Below the pieces are notes generated by a model that searched no databases, had not been told where the DNA came from, and was given only the letters and a program-made list of their open reading frames with translations. This document shows positions 43,885-56,640 of a DNA stretch of 64,000 bases, one piece after another. The stretch's first letter is position 1; each line of letters starts with the position of its first letter. This stretch comes from Distichodus sexfasciatus (taxonomy: Eukaryota > Chordata > Actinopteri > Characiformes > Distichodontidae). The stretch lies in assembly GCA_032718565.1 (NCBI GenBank), contig JAVGVS010000042.1, positions 1,471,207 to 1,535,206 on the forward strand, read 5' to 3'. The translations under genes and the position numbers were made by a program.

Positions 43885-46387
43885 AGGGTCTGGCCCAGTG
43901 GAGCTGTCTCAGCACTCCAGGGCTGTTTTGAATGCACGGACTGGAATGTTTTTAAAGAGGCGGTGACGTACGGCGGCTGCATTAGCCTAGACAAGTTTTC
44001 AGAATCTGTGACCTGCTACATCAGTAAATGCATAGAGGATGTTACCGTCTTAAAGAACGTCACCACTACAGCCAACGAGAAGCCCTGGTTCACAGCAAAG
44101 GTGCGTGCACGGCTAAGAGAGAGAGATGCTGCTTTCCGGTCTAGGAATAAAGTTGCTCTCAGAACAGCCAGAGCTAACCTCTCTCGCACCATCCGACAAG
44201 CAAAGTGAGCACACACACAAAAGATCTGGAACCACTTCAATGACACAAAAGACTCTCGCAGCTTATGGCAGGGCATCCAGGCTGTCACTCAGTACAAGCC
44301 AGCACCAAGCAGCTGTGAGGGGGATGCCACACTCCCTGAGGAGCTGAACAAGTTCTACACATGGTTTGATGCACTGATCAACACGCACACAACGAAAGCC
44401 ATGCCTTCCACCACTGACCAGATCATATCTCTGCCTGCAGCTGACGTGAGAAGAACCTTCACCAAGGTCAACCCATGAAAGGCTGCCGGTCCAGACAACA
44501 TTACAGGTCGTGTGCTCAGAGACTGCGCTGATCAGCTGGCTGAGGTCTTCACAGACATCTTTAACACATCATTGAGCCAGATGACCATCCCAGCATGCTT
44601 CAAATCCACCACCATCATCCCAGTGCCAAAGAAATCTTCTGTATCCTGCCTGAATGACTACCGTCCCATCACTCTGACTCCGATCACCATGAAGTGCTTT
44701 GAGAGATTTGTGATGGCACAGGTTAGAGAAGCAACCTCCCCCACTTACTGGATCCGCTACAGTTTGCCTATCGCACAAACAGGTCAACTGAGGACGCCAT
44801 ATCCACTGCACTTCACCTTTCCCTCTCTCACTTGGACAGTAAAGACTCTTATGTCAGATTGCTGTTCATAGACTTTAGTTCAGCATTCAACACCATCATT
44901 CCCCAAAGACTGTGTGTGAAACTGAGCGGATTGGGACTGAGCACGTCACTTTGCAACTGGATACTGGATTTCCTGTCAGAGAGGCCTCAGTCCATCCGAA
45001 TTGGTGACAACGTTTCCAGCACCATCAGACTGAGCACAGGAGCTCCTCAGGGCTGTGTTCTCAGTCCACTTCTGTTCACACTCCTGACCCACGACTGCAC
45101 CGCCCTGCACAGCTCAAACCACATCATCAAATTTGCCGGCGACATGACCATGGTGAGGCTCATCAGCAACAACGATGAGTCAGCATACAAAGATGAGGTT
45201 CACTGGCTGGCTGCCTGGTGCAGTGAGAACAACCTGTCACTGAATATGGACAAAACCAAGGAAATGATTGTCGACTTCAGGAGAACTCGCCCCACCCACA
45301 CATCTCTCAGCATCCATGGTTCCATGGTTGAGACTGTAAAAAACATCAAGTTCCTGGGAGTTCACACCTCAGATGACCTTACCTGGACCACCAACACCAC
45401 TTCCATTACCAAAAAAGTGCAGCAGCATCTCCACTTCCTGAGACAGCTGAAGTGAGCCAACCTCCCTCCTCCCACCCTCACCGTGTTCTACAGGGGCACC
45501 ATAGAGAGCGTCCTGACCAGCTGCATCTCCGTTTGGTTCAGAAACAGCACTGTTGCTGATAACAGGTGGCTTCAAAGGATTGTCAGAGCAGCTGGCAACA
45601 TCATCGGTACGTCTCTCCTGCCACTGCAGGACATCTTTTATCAACGCTGCATCAGGAGGGCCTCCTGCATCATGCTCGACCCCTCACATCCTTCACATGG
45701 ACTCTTTACACTCCTCCCATCCGGCAGATGCTATTGCAGCATCAGAACTCGATCCACCAGGATGCGTGATAGCTTTTTCTCACAAGCCATCAGACTCCTG
45801 AACACACTTCCTGCCCTCACACTCCCCCCCCACACACACCTGGACTGTGAACCAACTGACTCTGTTGCACCACTGCACTTTACACATCACCTTCACGGTG
45901 ATGCACTTTATTTGTGCTGCTATACAGACTATTTCCTCCTCAAGTTACTGTTGACACATCACTGCTATAAATGTTTTTGCACTGCTGCCACTATTTGCAC
46001 AATATTGAACATTGTATAAATAGACTGGATATAGAATCTTTTTCATACTATAACTGTTTTTCACCCCTTGCACATCCAGTGTAAAAGAGTAAAAGTCAAT
46101 TCCACATTGTAGGTAATACTGCATCCAAACTGTCTCTATCTACCTCTATTTATATTCTAATTCTAGTTTAAAGTTATATTTAATATTCCATGTTCCATTA
46201 ATATTCCTAGCTTAAAACTGTATATTTTGTACTTTATTTATTATTGTTTATTCCATGTCCCTTAATTTCTTAGTTTCCTTTTTCCTACCGCACTGTTAAA
46301 ACTGGAGCCACGTCATCTCATCTCTCTATGTATCTGTACAGTATATAGCAGAGATGACAAAGTTTACTTTGACTATGACTTTGACTT
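43885..46387 (+). mobile_element. L2-type LINE, copy 2, with decayed reverse transcriptase
   Basis: Encodes the region between endonuclease and RT (DWNVFKEAVTYGGCISLDKF onward, 43945-44208) and then the RT. Decay is visible: TGA after TIRQAK (44206), TGA inside NP*KAAGPDN (44476, the expected R codon), and a frameshift near 44750. The later RT frame (44832-45455) has LSTGAPQGCVLSPLLFTLLT, but the catalytic box reads KFAGDMTM, so one of the two essential aspartates is lost. A further stop after FLRQLK (45455) precedes the C-terminal domain (45483-46019). The 3' end has AGCAGAGATGAC and a TTTGAC-type tail. The endonuclease part is absent. Confidence 0.92.
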
Positions 46388-47805
46388 GACTTTATTTGCT
46401 CACACTATGAAACACTAGGTGACTCCTGCAACTTAGCCCTATGCCCTAATGAAACACTAGGAGACTCCTGGACTACAGCCCTATGACCTATGAAACACTA
46501 GGTAAATCCTGGCTGTCCCATAGCCCATAGACTTATGTTCTTTGAAACACTAGGATACTCCGGTAATTTAGCTCTAAACATTTGGTGTCCCCTATACCTT
46601 AGTGGTATGACCTATGAAACACTACTAGAGACCTGGACCTCTAAACCAATGCCCTGTGAAACACTAGGAGACTTCTATACCTTAGCCCTATGCCCTATGA
46701 AACAATAGGAGACTCCTGGACCTCAGGCCAATAGCCTCTGAAACACTAGGAGACTCATGGACTTCAGACAAAACTCCTGGGTGTCCCCTAGTCCTTAGTG
46801 CTTTGTCTTATGAAACACTAGGACATTCCTGGACCTTAGCCCTAGACACTGGGTGTCCCCTGGCCCTTAGTGCTATGCCCTATAAAACACTAGGAGACTC
46901 CTGGACCTCAGCCATTAACCCTGGGTGTCACCTAGACCTTAGTGAAATGCTGTTTGAAGCACTATGAGACTTCTGGACTTCAGTCCTAAGCCCTGGACTT
47001 TATTTACTTGCACTATGAAACACTAGGAGACTCCTGTACCTCAGGCCAATGGCCTTTGAAACACTAGGAGACTCCTGGACCTCAGCCAAAACCCCTGGGT
47101 GTCCCCTAGACCTTAGTGCTATGCTGTATGAAGCTCTAGGAGACTCCTGGACCTTTTGCCCTAGAATTTATTTCCTTGCACTATAAAACACAAGGGGATA
47201 CTGGATCTCAGGCCTATGCCGTATGAAAAACTAGGATACGCCTGGGCCTCAGCTGTAAACCCAGGGTGTCCCCTAGACTTTATTTGCTCACATCATGAAA
47301 TACTAGGAGACTCCTAGACCTCAGTCCTAAGCCCTGAGTGTCTCCTACACTTTAATTGCTCACACTATGAAACACTAGCCCTGGACCTTAGCCCGAGACA
47401 CTGAGTGTCCCATAGTCCTTAGGGATTTGCCCTACGAAACACTAGGCGTCTCCTGTACCTCAGCCCTAAACCCGGATTGTCCCCTAGACCATAGCCATAT
47501 GCCCTTTGAAAAACTATGAGACTCCTGGACCTCAGTCCTAAACTCTGGGTGTCTCCAAGACTTTATTTGTTCACACTATGAAATACTAGGAGTCTCCTAG
47601 ACCTTAGTGCTATGCTTTATGAAACACTATGAGACTCCTGCAATTTAGCCCTATGCCTTATGAAACACTAGGATACTCTTGGACCTCAGTCCTAATCCCT
47701 GGGTATCTCCTAGACTTTATTTGCTTGCCCTATGAAACACTAGGAGACTCCTGGACTTCAGCCCTGAACCCTGGTTGCCCCCTAGACCTTAGTGATATTC
47801 CCTAT
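46388..47805. repeat. 72-bp two-module tandem repeat, block 3
   Basis: Same modules as 1-512 and 8436-11215, about 20 unit-equivalents. The ACTTTATTTGCTCACACTATG variant is frequent here. It begins exactly at the 3' end of the L2 copy and ends near CCCTATGATAAATAATATA. Confidence 0.88.
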
Positions 47806-48624
47806 GATAAATAATATATAGTGGAGATATTAAGGGCTGCCAGGAAGTTTCAAGTACAGTCTTCAGGCACAAAGGATTTATGCCTTTTAGGAAAAGTTGC
47901 TTTTCTGAAAAACTAGAGAAATATTTTAGAAGCATTTTGAGTGTTGAAAGTACAGTCGCAAGCAGTTTTGTCCATTGATGCAAGTAATCTGTTTGGATTA
48001 AAGCCATCCAAATCGGATTATGTGTATCATAGAGCAGGAAATAAATTAATTTGTTGATTTTTTTTGGCAACATATCCAACTTTTATTCAAAGTACACAAA
48101 TATACAGCTCTTATTAACTTCACTCGATTTTTCCTGTGGAATGTTCCTTTAGAACACAAAAAACATGCTTGGTGTGTTCTTAATACAGGGTCATTGCCTG
48201 GGTTGACAACATTGTGGGGCAGCGTTTGCGTGCTTCCAAGATGAAGGCCGTCATAATTGAGAAGGCAGCATTATTCAGTTGCCTAAAGGCAGATTTCTTT
48301 TTTTTTTAAATTGCAGAACCCTTTTGGAACAAACTGTTTCCTGTTAACATTTCGTCATACACACAGTGGATTATAGGTATGTTGACAACCATAAAACACA
48401 ATATGGCTTCATCTAATAACATTTTAATGGCAGAGATGAGTCATGCAGAGACAACCTAGTCTTGATGGAGTGCTGGAAAGAAAAAATGCCATGTAATTGT
48501 GCTCTATAGGTCAAGAGAGATTGAGGAAGGCAATATATTTTTCTCAATATATAAGCCAACACTCATGGTAGTTGTTGTTTTGCTAGATGGTGTGATTAAC
48601 AAAGTTATCCAGTGTTAGCATGCC
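47806..48624. other. Intergenic, no gene recognised
   Basis: A/T-rich, with a T-run at 48299-48307. Open frame 47789-48079 on the minus strand overlaps the array end and has no recognised domain. Confidence 0.45.
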
Positions 48625-48870
48625 TTACAAAAACATATGTTGCCACAAGTTTGCCATTGTCAGCCACTAGTGGCAAACTTGCGGTTATGTTCTGGCAACA
48701 ATGACAAATTGCTACTAGTGGCATAAGTTTTCCACAAAGTTTACTAGAGGTCCACAACAAGTTTACTACCAACCCAGTTTGCATGTGAAAATATGACCTT
48801 GCTCCAAATTTGTGACAAACATTCCCAAAGATTAACAGCAATTGTTTGCTAGAAGCCTAACATTTTTGTA
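48625..48870. repeat. Interspersed repeat with GTTTGCCA / CTAGTGGCAA words, copy 2
   Basis: Same ordered words as 25140-25530: GTTGCCACAAGTTTGCCATT, CCACTAGTGGCAAACTTGCG, GTTTGCATGTGAAAATATGA and TTGTTTGCTAGAAGCCTAA. Shorter and diverged. Confidence 0.65.
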
Positions 48871-49052
48871 AGGGAAACCCAGTTAGATAAGGAGGGGAGC
48901 TTAACAAGGAAGCAGGAAAGGAGGTAAAACAATCTGAACTCTAGGGAATAGGACTGATGGCAGCTATGACAATCATAGTGTTATTACATTCTCATATTAT
49001 TATATTCAATTCTGGATTTCATTTACTATGTCACTTCTCCGTCATGATTTAA

Positions 49053-49883
49053 AGCAACACATTGTAAGATTTGCTCGCAGGGTCCCCTACAGATGAGAAA
49101 CAGTATTGCCTGCAACAACAGTCTGGCAAATTTCTCGAAGCAGGACAACTAATGTGCGATTAATTTCTTTGAGCCAGGTAAAGTAGCCTTACAGTATTTT
49201 ATTCAAACATGAATGTTGTTTTATTTTTTTTGAAATATCAGAAACAAAAGCTAATTCAACAAAAAACAACAAATGAAAAGATAATCTTTTGGTTTTTGGT
49301 TTTGGATTGCCCTTTGTGGAAATAGGCTATAGTCCTACTGTAATGCAATGCTGTTTGCGTGGTGACAGAATGTCATTATACATATTGTAATACAAAACAT
49401 CATAGATCACTCTGCAAGGCTGAAAAATCAGTTTGCATTAGTCAGAGATGCGTCTGAGCCGTTTGTCACTTGGAGAAATACAGTGAACGACAGCAGTTAT
49501 CTAGGAGATGCTTCTAGGAAATGTCTATATTTGTATGATTATTTGCAAGAATGTAGCCCCTAAAACACAAACTCATGATTACTCTCCCAGTTAGCCCTTG
49601 CTGCTCACGTCATGATGTTTTCCAATTTTATCTGATTAGTTACTGTTAGATCATGACTTTGTTTACCTGCCTCGTATTTTGAAGGGGGAGGGGGGATGTG
49701 ACGTATGGCGTAAAGCAGTCAAATCTTGTAATTCTTTTTGTGGCGAGGTTCCTACCCAAACCCCAAAGTTGCAGACGCTCTGAAACAATGATGAAGGTGT
49801 AATCGAACCTATTGTGAGCTGATGTACCATCAGAATGATCTTGAAAATATACCTTGAAGGCTGAAAAACTACATTGTGTTGCC
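49053..49883. mobile_element. 831-bp TTAA-flanked non-autonomous transposon
   Basis: TTAA lies immediately outside both ends (49049-49052 and 49884-49887). The left end is AGCAACACATTGTAAGATTT; the right end read inward is GGCAACACAATGTAGTTTTT, matching at most of the first 14 positions. TTAA targets with short inverted ends fit piggyBac-type elements. The interior has no transposase frame. Confidence 0.72.
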
Positions 49884-49887
49884 TTAA

Positions 49888-51210
49888 TACAGATTTCTTC
49901 TTGCTTAATCACTTTTGTCCCATCTTTTTTAGGGATAAAGATCTATACTGACTTCCTCCTTTTCCTCCATGTTGATACTGTTACTGTAACAAGGCAACTT
50001 TTTAGTAGGGTACAAATATATTGACTTATGATTTTTCCTCCAGTACATTCCTACTGACACCAGTCAAGACACAACACACCTATAATTTTGGCTGCAGTGA
50101 TAGTGATATTTCTTTTGGAAGCTGAAGGTGTGATATTTCTATCTGCAGGATTTGTTGTAAACAATGACACAAAATCATTTGACCAAGTTTCTGCCAATCT
50201 ACACATCTACCGTTACCAATGAGCTGCCACTTTCTACTCACTCAGAAATACTTTTTCATAACCAAGTCTTGTTGTGCCTATTAAGTTAATGTAATTAGTC
50301 ATTGCATTGATCCAAAACCAGATAAAGGCAGAAAACAACACCTAGAAGTATAGCTGCAAATCAAATGCAAAGCGAATGCACAGCAGCAGACCTTTTTTTT
50401 CCTTCAGAAAGCAAATATGAAAAGTATAAACTACAAGAAAGCGCAACCTACCTTCAACTCTAACACAAAGTTACAAATAGTACCTGTCATGCAATAATAT
50501 TGGGTTTTCTTCTGCTCTGTTGATTATATAACAAAATCCACATAACCTTGAAAATCTTGGCTTGTTATATTAAGTCATACGGCCTAGTGGTTTTGGACAA
50601 ATATAATATTCAAGAGCATTATGGCTCATGGTTCATGAATAAAACAACATTTGGGGCTACAAAGTCTTTTGCATGCCTTAACAACCAACCAACTTCATTA
50701 GTAAGGAGTGGAGAGGGAACTAGCCATTATTTTATGTGTGGAAAATAAACAATATGCTGTGCAAGTGAAAGGAAATATTCATATTCCATGGAGCTAGGTG
50801 GATCTGAAGCAAAATTGTATTAATGCCTGAAGAATTAAACATATTCATTGAAGAACAAAACAGAAATAAAATTTCTGTGACTACAGTTTAACAGAATATG
50901 CAAATATATTATACCAGTAGTTAAAGCAGACAGTGGTGTATAGTACTTAGTTACTATTCTTAAATATTTGTGAGTACTTTGTATTTCGCAGAGTATTATC
51001 AATATTAATAGAATTAATACAATATTAATTAATTTAACTCTCTACCTGGCTACAAGAATAATGAAAATAACATACTTTTTACTCAAAAAGTTGTTATTTG
51101 TTAAAGTTTGCACCCTAAATGTGTTTGCAGTGACTGAAAATAAGCCCTTTTTAAAAAACTGATATTTAAGGGTTTTTTTTCCAAAGGAAAATATATAAAT
51201 ATATTCTTTG
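49888..51210. other. Intergenic, no gene recognised
   Basis: A/T-rich unique sequence with a run of short AATATTAAT words at 50995-51035. Nothing identifiable. Confidence 0.45.
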
Positions 51211-51307
51211 TTCTCTTTACTGTTCAAACTGGAGCCATGTCATCTTGTCTCTCTGTATACTTTTACAGTATGTAGCAGAGATGACAATAAAGCTACTTTG
51301 ACTTTGA
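51211..51307 (+). mobile_element. L2 LINE 3' end fragment
   Basis: About 97 bp matching the extreme 3' ends of the two larger L2 copies: AAACTGGAGCCATGTCATCT, TCTCTCTGTATAC, CAGTATGTAGCAGAGATGAC and a short TTTGACTTTGA tail. A severe 5' truncation. Confidence 0.85.
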
Positions 51308-54005
51308 AATCAAACCAATTAAAGCATTTAAATTCAGGACTAAATCACTTATTTCTTGCAGTGGCAAACCTTCACTATCTAATAGAATTCCTAAGTATCT
51401 AATAAATTACCTAAGTACTTTTAAAGAAAACTTTACAGAATTAAACATTTTCCTGTATCCTCGCCTAATGTACACCAAACTCATGTCATTCAGCAATAGT
51501 GTCAATTCCTCCCCGAGATCAGAAAAAAAATGCATCCCATCGTTTTGGAGAAGCTCGAAAATAAGGAAGATCGCCCGATTTCTTCTGGATGGTAAAGCTC
51601 GGCATCGCTCCAAGGGGAACAGATGGTGGGATTTGGCTCTCTTGGTTGGCTAATAAATTGCCTCTTGACTGATACGCCTATTTTCACATATTATTATCTG
51701 TGAAAAACCATGAAAGGGAACTGAGACGCGTGAGGAGGATGCCAAAACTCAGCTTTACTGTTGCCGTGCGTGTGTGTTTTATTTGTGCCATCTGTTTTGA
51801 TTAATGGTTTTGGATCCATAGGACTTGTAGAGCAAACCTGAAGGCTATACTATAGTTGGCACTCCTCCCTCCAAATCATATGGCTCTGCTGTTTTTCCTG
51901 GGCGACTAAAAATATCCATTACAGAAGACGGCTTACAGCAAACAGCTAAACCCAACAACAGTTTTTTTTTTTTTTTGAAAAAGGTAGAGCAATCAGCTAA
52001 TGTCCGAGTTAAAAGCTAAACCAGCCCTGCGACAGTGCTTTTTTTTGCTTTAAGCATTACAGCCATGATTGGAGAGGACAGGGCAAATCCGTTTGGCTTC
52101 GTCTTTGACTCATTTGGTGCTCAGCTGGTCCGGATGCAATCTAGAATAACGGAACCACTGTGGACTCTCTCCCATTCTTTTCTAATTACTCATATCAGAG
52201 GATGAACAGTAAAAGAAGACCAAAGCTAAAATGATTTTTTGTAGCTTCAAAAGGCAGCCATGCTCTACAAACGGAATACTCAGAAGCAGAGAGGTGTGAA
52301 ATATGGCAAGGAGATGTGTAAACTCTTGTCTATTGTAGATGGTGTCTATGGGGCCTCCGGGGATTGGAAGCAGTTCTAGAAAGGAAAGCAGCCAGCAAAT
52401 ACAGAGCAGAAGGACAAGACTGGAACACAACCCCGTTCCACAGTTCTGAAGTAAATTGCGGATTGCAGGGTTGCTATTAATTTAATAAGCATATTAGGAA
52501 ATAAGAACTATGTTATTTAAACATTTGTTATGAACATGTTTTAACTCACTCTTACCCCAATCTGATTACACGCTCTAATAAAGAGAGAAGGAGTGATGAA
52601 GGTCAATTAAAAAATGGTGTTAAAATAATTTAACACCATTAATGATCTAAATGATTTTGTTCCATTTCTATTCTTTGTCTCCGAAACACTTATAATCCAT
52701 GATGGACTTTCTGTAAGCAGCCTGATTCACTGAGTCTATATTTACAGTCACCATGGTACAGTAAATCTGTACAGTTGTTCTTTTTCCCTGACAGCTTTAA
52801 ATTAGCTGCCATTCATTAGAATGTTTCTTCTTTGCAGTAACGGATGAGTGTGTCTTCTCTCCAGTGCATGAATGCAATATATGATTTTGCCTCAAATCTC
52901 TTCTGGAAATGCATACATCAAACACCACATCACTTGTGTTTGACAAGATATAGAACCCACACAAGATACAAAGATGCCTGTTCAGTACAGTGCTGAAACA
53001 GCAATATGCACATTCATGCCTCAAAAAGAGTGAGACACATACACACTCAAACGTGAAGGAGATGTATGCGAACCCCAGCGTGCCTTGCTATTTTCGATGA
53101 CTTTACCGCTTTTCCTGCATCCCATGGGAATTCCTCTGCCTTGGAAGGGAAAGAACAGTCTCGACAGTCTCTAAGGTCATGAAATCTGCATGTCCCAGAT
53201 GTGCGGCTTCCTCCTCGCTTTTACCTTGAACAGCTCAGTTCTTTCTTTTTTTCCCTTTTTTTTTAGGCAGGCACCAACTCGGACGGCCTTTCAGCCTGTC
53301 TCTGGTTGCCTCCCAGAACATGCATGGCAGATGAGGCACGGAATTTTGCTTTGCAGGTTTGAAACAGAGACTAGATGATTCATTTCCTGTCCTCTTGCCA
53401 CTCCGCACCATGCTGTAGTGCTTAATGGTGGTTTCTGCCCTGATGCACAAGAGTGCAACATCTCTATATTATGGGCCCGAGACGTGGCAGGTTTACGGCG
53501 AAGGGAGAGGCGGTCTGCGGATGTTTTTAGTATAAATGATGCCTTGCGGCAGTTTGGCGGCTGTGGTGGCGGCGGTGGTCACGTTTTGACGGCACTCAAA
53601 TAAGGTCAGGCTTGTGCCGTACCTCTCTGGAGTTAGGCGTTGCAGAAATGCGGCCCAGCTGTGTGGGGGCAAATGAAAATGTGTCCTGATGCAGAATAGG
53701 TCACTGTCTGGGCTTGCTCTTGGCTGGAACATTTGATCCTCACCATCCATCATCAAGTACTCCAACAATGATGTATGAGCTATTTATGTAGTGCTGTGCT
53801 GCCGAAAACCACTGTATGCTCTTTTGACAGATCCGAAAACCAAGGCACAGAGGTGATCCTAGAAGGCAAATCTTTGTACAATCAATGCGCAATAGTCAAT
53901 TGCCTGGGTTGATGATTCATCTTGAAAAGGTCTATGATGATTTTTTTTACTTTTTCTTTGAGAATATTTAACCTTTTCATGCATCGTGTCCACTCTATTG
54001 TACAA
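51308..54005. other. Intergenic, mostly unique; no gene recognised
   Basis: Non-repetitive blocks at 51480-52440 and 52790-53480 are candidate conserved elements only. T-run at 51962-51976. Open frames of 60-90 codons on both strands overlap and lack domains. A GGCGGTGG-rich patch lies at 53556-53580. Confidence 0.5.
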
Positions 54006-54020
54006 CTGTGCAAATTTTAT

Positions 54021-54353
54021 TCATTCATTCATTATCCAAACCGCTTAATCCCAAATAGGATCGTAGGGGCACCGGAGCCTATCCCGGGAAAGGCGGGGAC
54101 CAACTCTGAGCAGACGCCAACACACCACAGCGAACACACACTCACACAATCACACTCCCATTCACACCTTATGGGCCAATTTAGAGTTGCCAAGTAACCT
54201 ATACTGCATGCTTTTGGACTGTGGGAGGAAACCGGCGCCCCTGGAGGAAACCCACGTGAACACGGGTAGAGCATGCAAACTCCACACAGAAAGACCCGGG
54301 GATCGAACCCAGGATCTTCTTGCTGTGAAGCGGCAGTGCTAACCACTGCACCA
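54021..54353 (-). mobile_element. Full-length SINE family A with 15-bp TSD
   Basis: Minus orientation. The 3' tail is ATTCATTCATTC at the left, the body includes CCGGAGCCTATCCCGGGAAA and the head at the right contains the B box (GGGATCGAACCC, 54299-54310) and A box (AACCACTGCACCACTG). Flanks CTGTGCAAATTTTAT (54006-54020) and CTGTGTAAATCTTAT (54354-54368) match at 13 of 15, an aged target duplication. Confidence 0.88.
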
Positions 54354-54368
54354 CTGTGTAAATCTTAT

Positions 54369-56165
54369 CATCAGACCTGAAGTCAGTCTGATTTGATAAA
54401 TTCACAAATAAAAAATGCATGCCACTACATCAAACCCTACGAATAGTTGCAGACTCAAGTGTGTAAACTGGTCGCTACATTTTCCATTTAAACTCAAACA
54501 GAAACATTCTCGCAATTCACTATGTAATTTTGAGACTTCCATAGCAACAACTAGCGCTGTTGTCATTAGTCTCTGGAAATGATAAGTCCTTTCTCTGAAG
54601 CTGGGAAGGTGGGCAACAAAATTATCAGGAGTTTTTTTCTGATGTTTCTGATGCAAAACATTTCTGCAAAAGACAACTAGTTTACTATGATTTTTCCTAC
54701 CACTAAGGTTGTTAATGAATTGCCCTCTTTCTTTCTCTCTCTCAAAATTTTTATTTTTGCATGCATGCTAATCACACTAACTTGCACAATGTTGTACAGG
54801 CACGCTGAATAGCTATTACATCACCACTCCCACAAAGGATGTTCATTGGCTTGTTATTCATAGTAAGACAAACCAGTGAAGAACTCTCCCCACGTCTTTG
54901 CACAAAAAAGACAAACACACAGAATAAGGCATGTGGTGGAGGGATAGAAGGGTGAAGGGGAGGGGGTGGAGGAACTAAAGCGTCTCCTGTTTGGCAAATG
55001 AATGATTTAACATTCCAGCCCATGCGCTGCTGCTTTCGACGTGATTGAGGACCACGAGGAAGAAGGAGAAGAGGTGGTGTGCCTGGATACACAGCTCTTC
55101 AGAATTTTTGTTTTTTTGCCCAGCCATAGGAAAAGCCCTGCCTGGGAGCCAGAACACACTCGTAATGACAGCTGTGACCCACATAATTCATTCATTGCAC
55201 AGTCGATGTCAGGAATGAGGAAAACAGAAGCAGCTGTAAAAGTATTCCTTTGGGAGGTTTAGAATTAGCAGCTTGCATTAGCCTCCAGTCATTGCGTAAC
55301 TCTTTTACCTCCACATCCAGCCAGCACAGGGCTCATGGCTTACGAAAGACAGAAGAAGTTGGGGACTGAGAAGTCCTATGCAGGGTTGGATGACGGCAGA
55401 GCGCGGTCCGGGTCAGGAGGCTGCTCAATGGATTTCGTCAAGAAACCAATCAATACAGACCTGTCCCTTCATCTTACCTCTTCATAAGACGTTGAGTCAG
55501 TGAAGATTCTGCTGCACTGCAATATATTTTTTTCATGTACTGTGCTTTGATAAACCTCACTGTGTTTTCCTCTTGAGTATTCTTTTGTGTTGATATGATT
55601 CAAGTAGTGTTCCATGGCCAATCTGGTGGTTTTACACTAAAAGTGTAAAATATAAAAATGATGTTTCTATAGTGTGTTTCTAAACACCCAAAGCTCTTTA
55701 TAGACGCAGTGTTTATCTAATTCAACCAGCATCCATGTGAAGCTCCACCTGGATTAGGGGGCCAGATTTGTGGGTCATTCCAGCAGATTCCACTCCAACT
55801 CATTTAGAAAGATGTGCAGGGGTCTTTATTGACCTCACTGAGTCTGACCTCACATTTACATCTTACTGGAATTACATCTGTATGTTATAATTGGAGCTGC
55901 AATTACAGAATAAATCCTTTTTCTATAGCAAAAAAAGACAAATGACTTTTCTCAAATGACTGTTATAGTTTCACCTTAGAAAATAGTACAAACTTTAACA
56001 GTCCTGTGCCCAAATAAGTCTCACCAAGAGCCCGCAGCAGCCTCAGTTGGAAGGATAAGCATAATGTGAACTAAATGCACATACAAACAGCAGCAGCATT
56101 GACAGTGAGTTGAACAGTGAATAGTGAAAGGACAGGAGAGAAATCACTAGTTAAAGTGAAGTTAG
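54369..56165. other. Intergenic, no gene recognised
   Basis: Unique. GGGGAGGGGGTGG purine patch near 54955-54970. Short overlapping open frames around 54975-55262 on both strands have no domains. A 55665-55760 stretch (CACCCAAAGCTCTTTATAGA) resembles a fish interspersed repeat, at low confidence. Confidence 0.5.
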
Positions 56166-56434
56166 TTATTTTTCATAACACATCACAGTACAGCACACAG
56201 TGCAACAAAATGTGACCCCTGCATTTGACCCATCCATAAGGAGCAGTGGGCAGCTGGTACCTTGCTCAGGATCTTACATTTGTCCCAACTCATTTGAAGG
56301 ACATCACCACTGCACTGGGGCACAGGTATCCACACAGACCACAGGATGGTGACCACTGTCGGTCCCACCAACAGCCAGTAGAACCAACTTTCCTAGCTTT
56401 TCTGCCAGGCTCAAACCTGCTTGTCTTAAGATGA
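56166..56434 (-). mobile_element. SINE family C, degraded copy
   Basis: AAAATGTGACCCCTGCATTT and GACCCATCCATAAGGAGC, then GTGGGCAGCTGGTACCTTGC, match the teleost SINE body also seen at 20425-20630. The head side is degraded. Confidence 0.65.
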
Positions 56435-56640
56435 ATACATTTTACATTTATATTTACAACACTTAGCTTATCCAGAGTGGCTTTCATTTGTTTTAATTAT
56501 GGGGACAGTCTCCCTGAAGCAACTTGGGGTTAAGTGTCTTGCTCATGTACCCAATGAAGATTAGTAATGGAGAAAGGATTCAAACCCACAACCATTTTGT
56601 CCAGAGGTGAGGATCCTAACCACTATCACTACCATCACCA
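56435..56640 (-). mobile_element. SINE family B, minus orientation
   Basis: TTTTACATTTATATTTACAA, TTATCCAGAGTGGCTTTC, AGCAACTTGGGGTTAAGTGT and a tRNA-like head (TTCAAACCCACAACC and GGATCCTAACCACTA). It abuts the family C copy. Confidence 0.7.
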
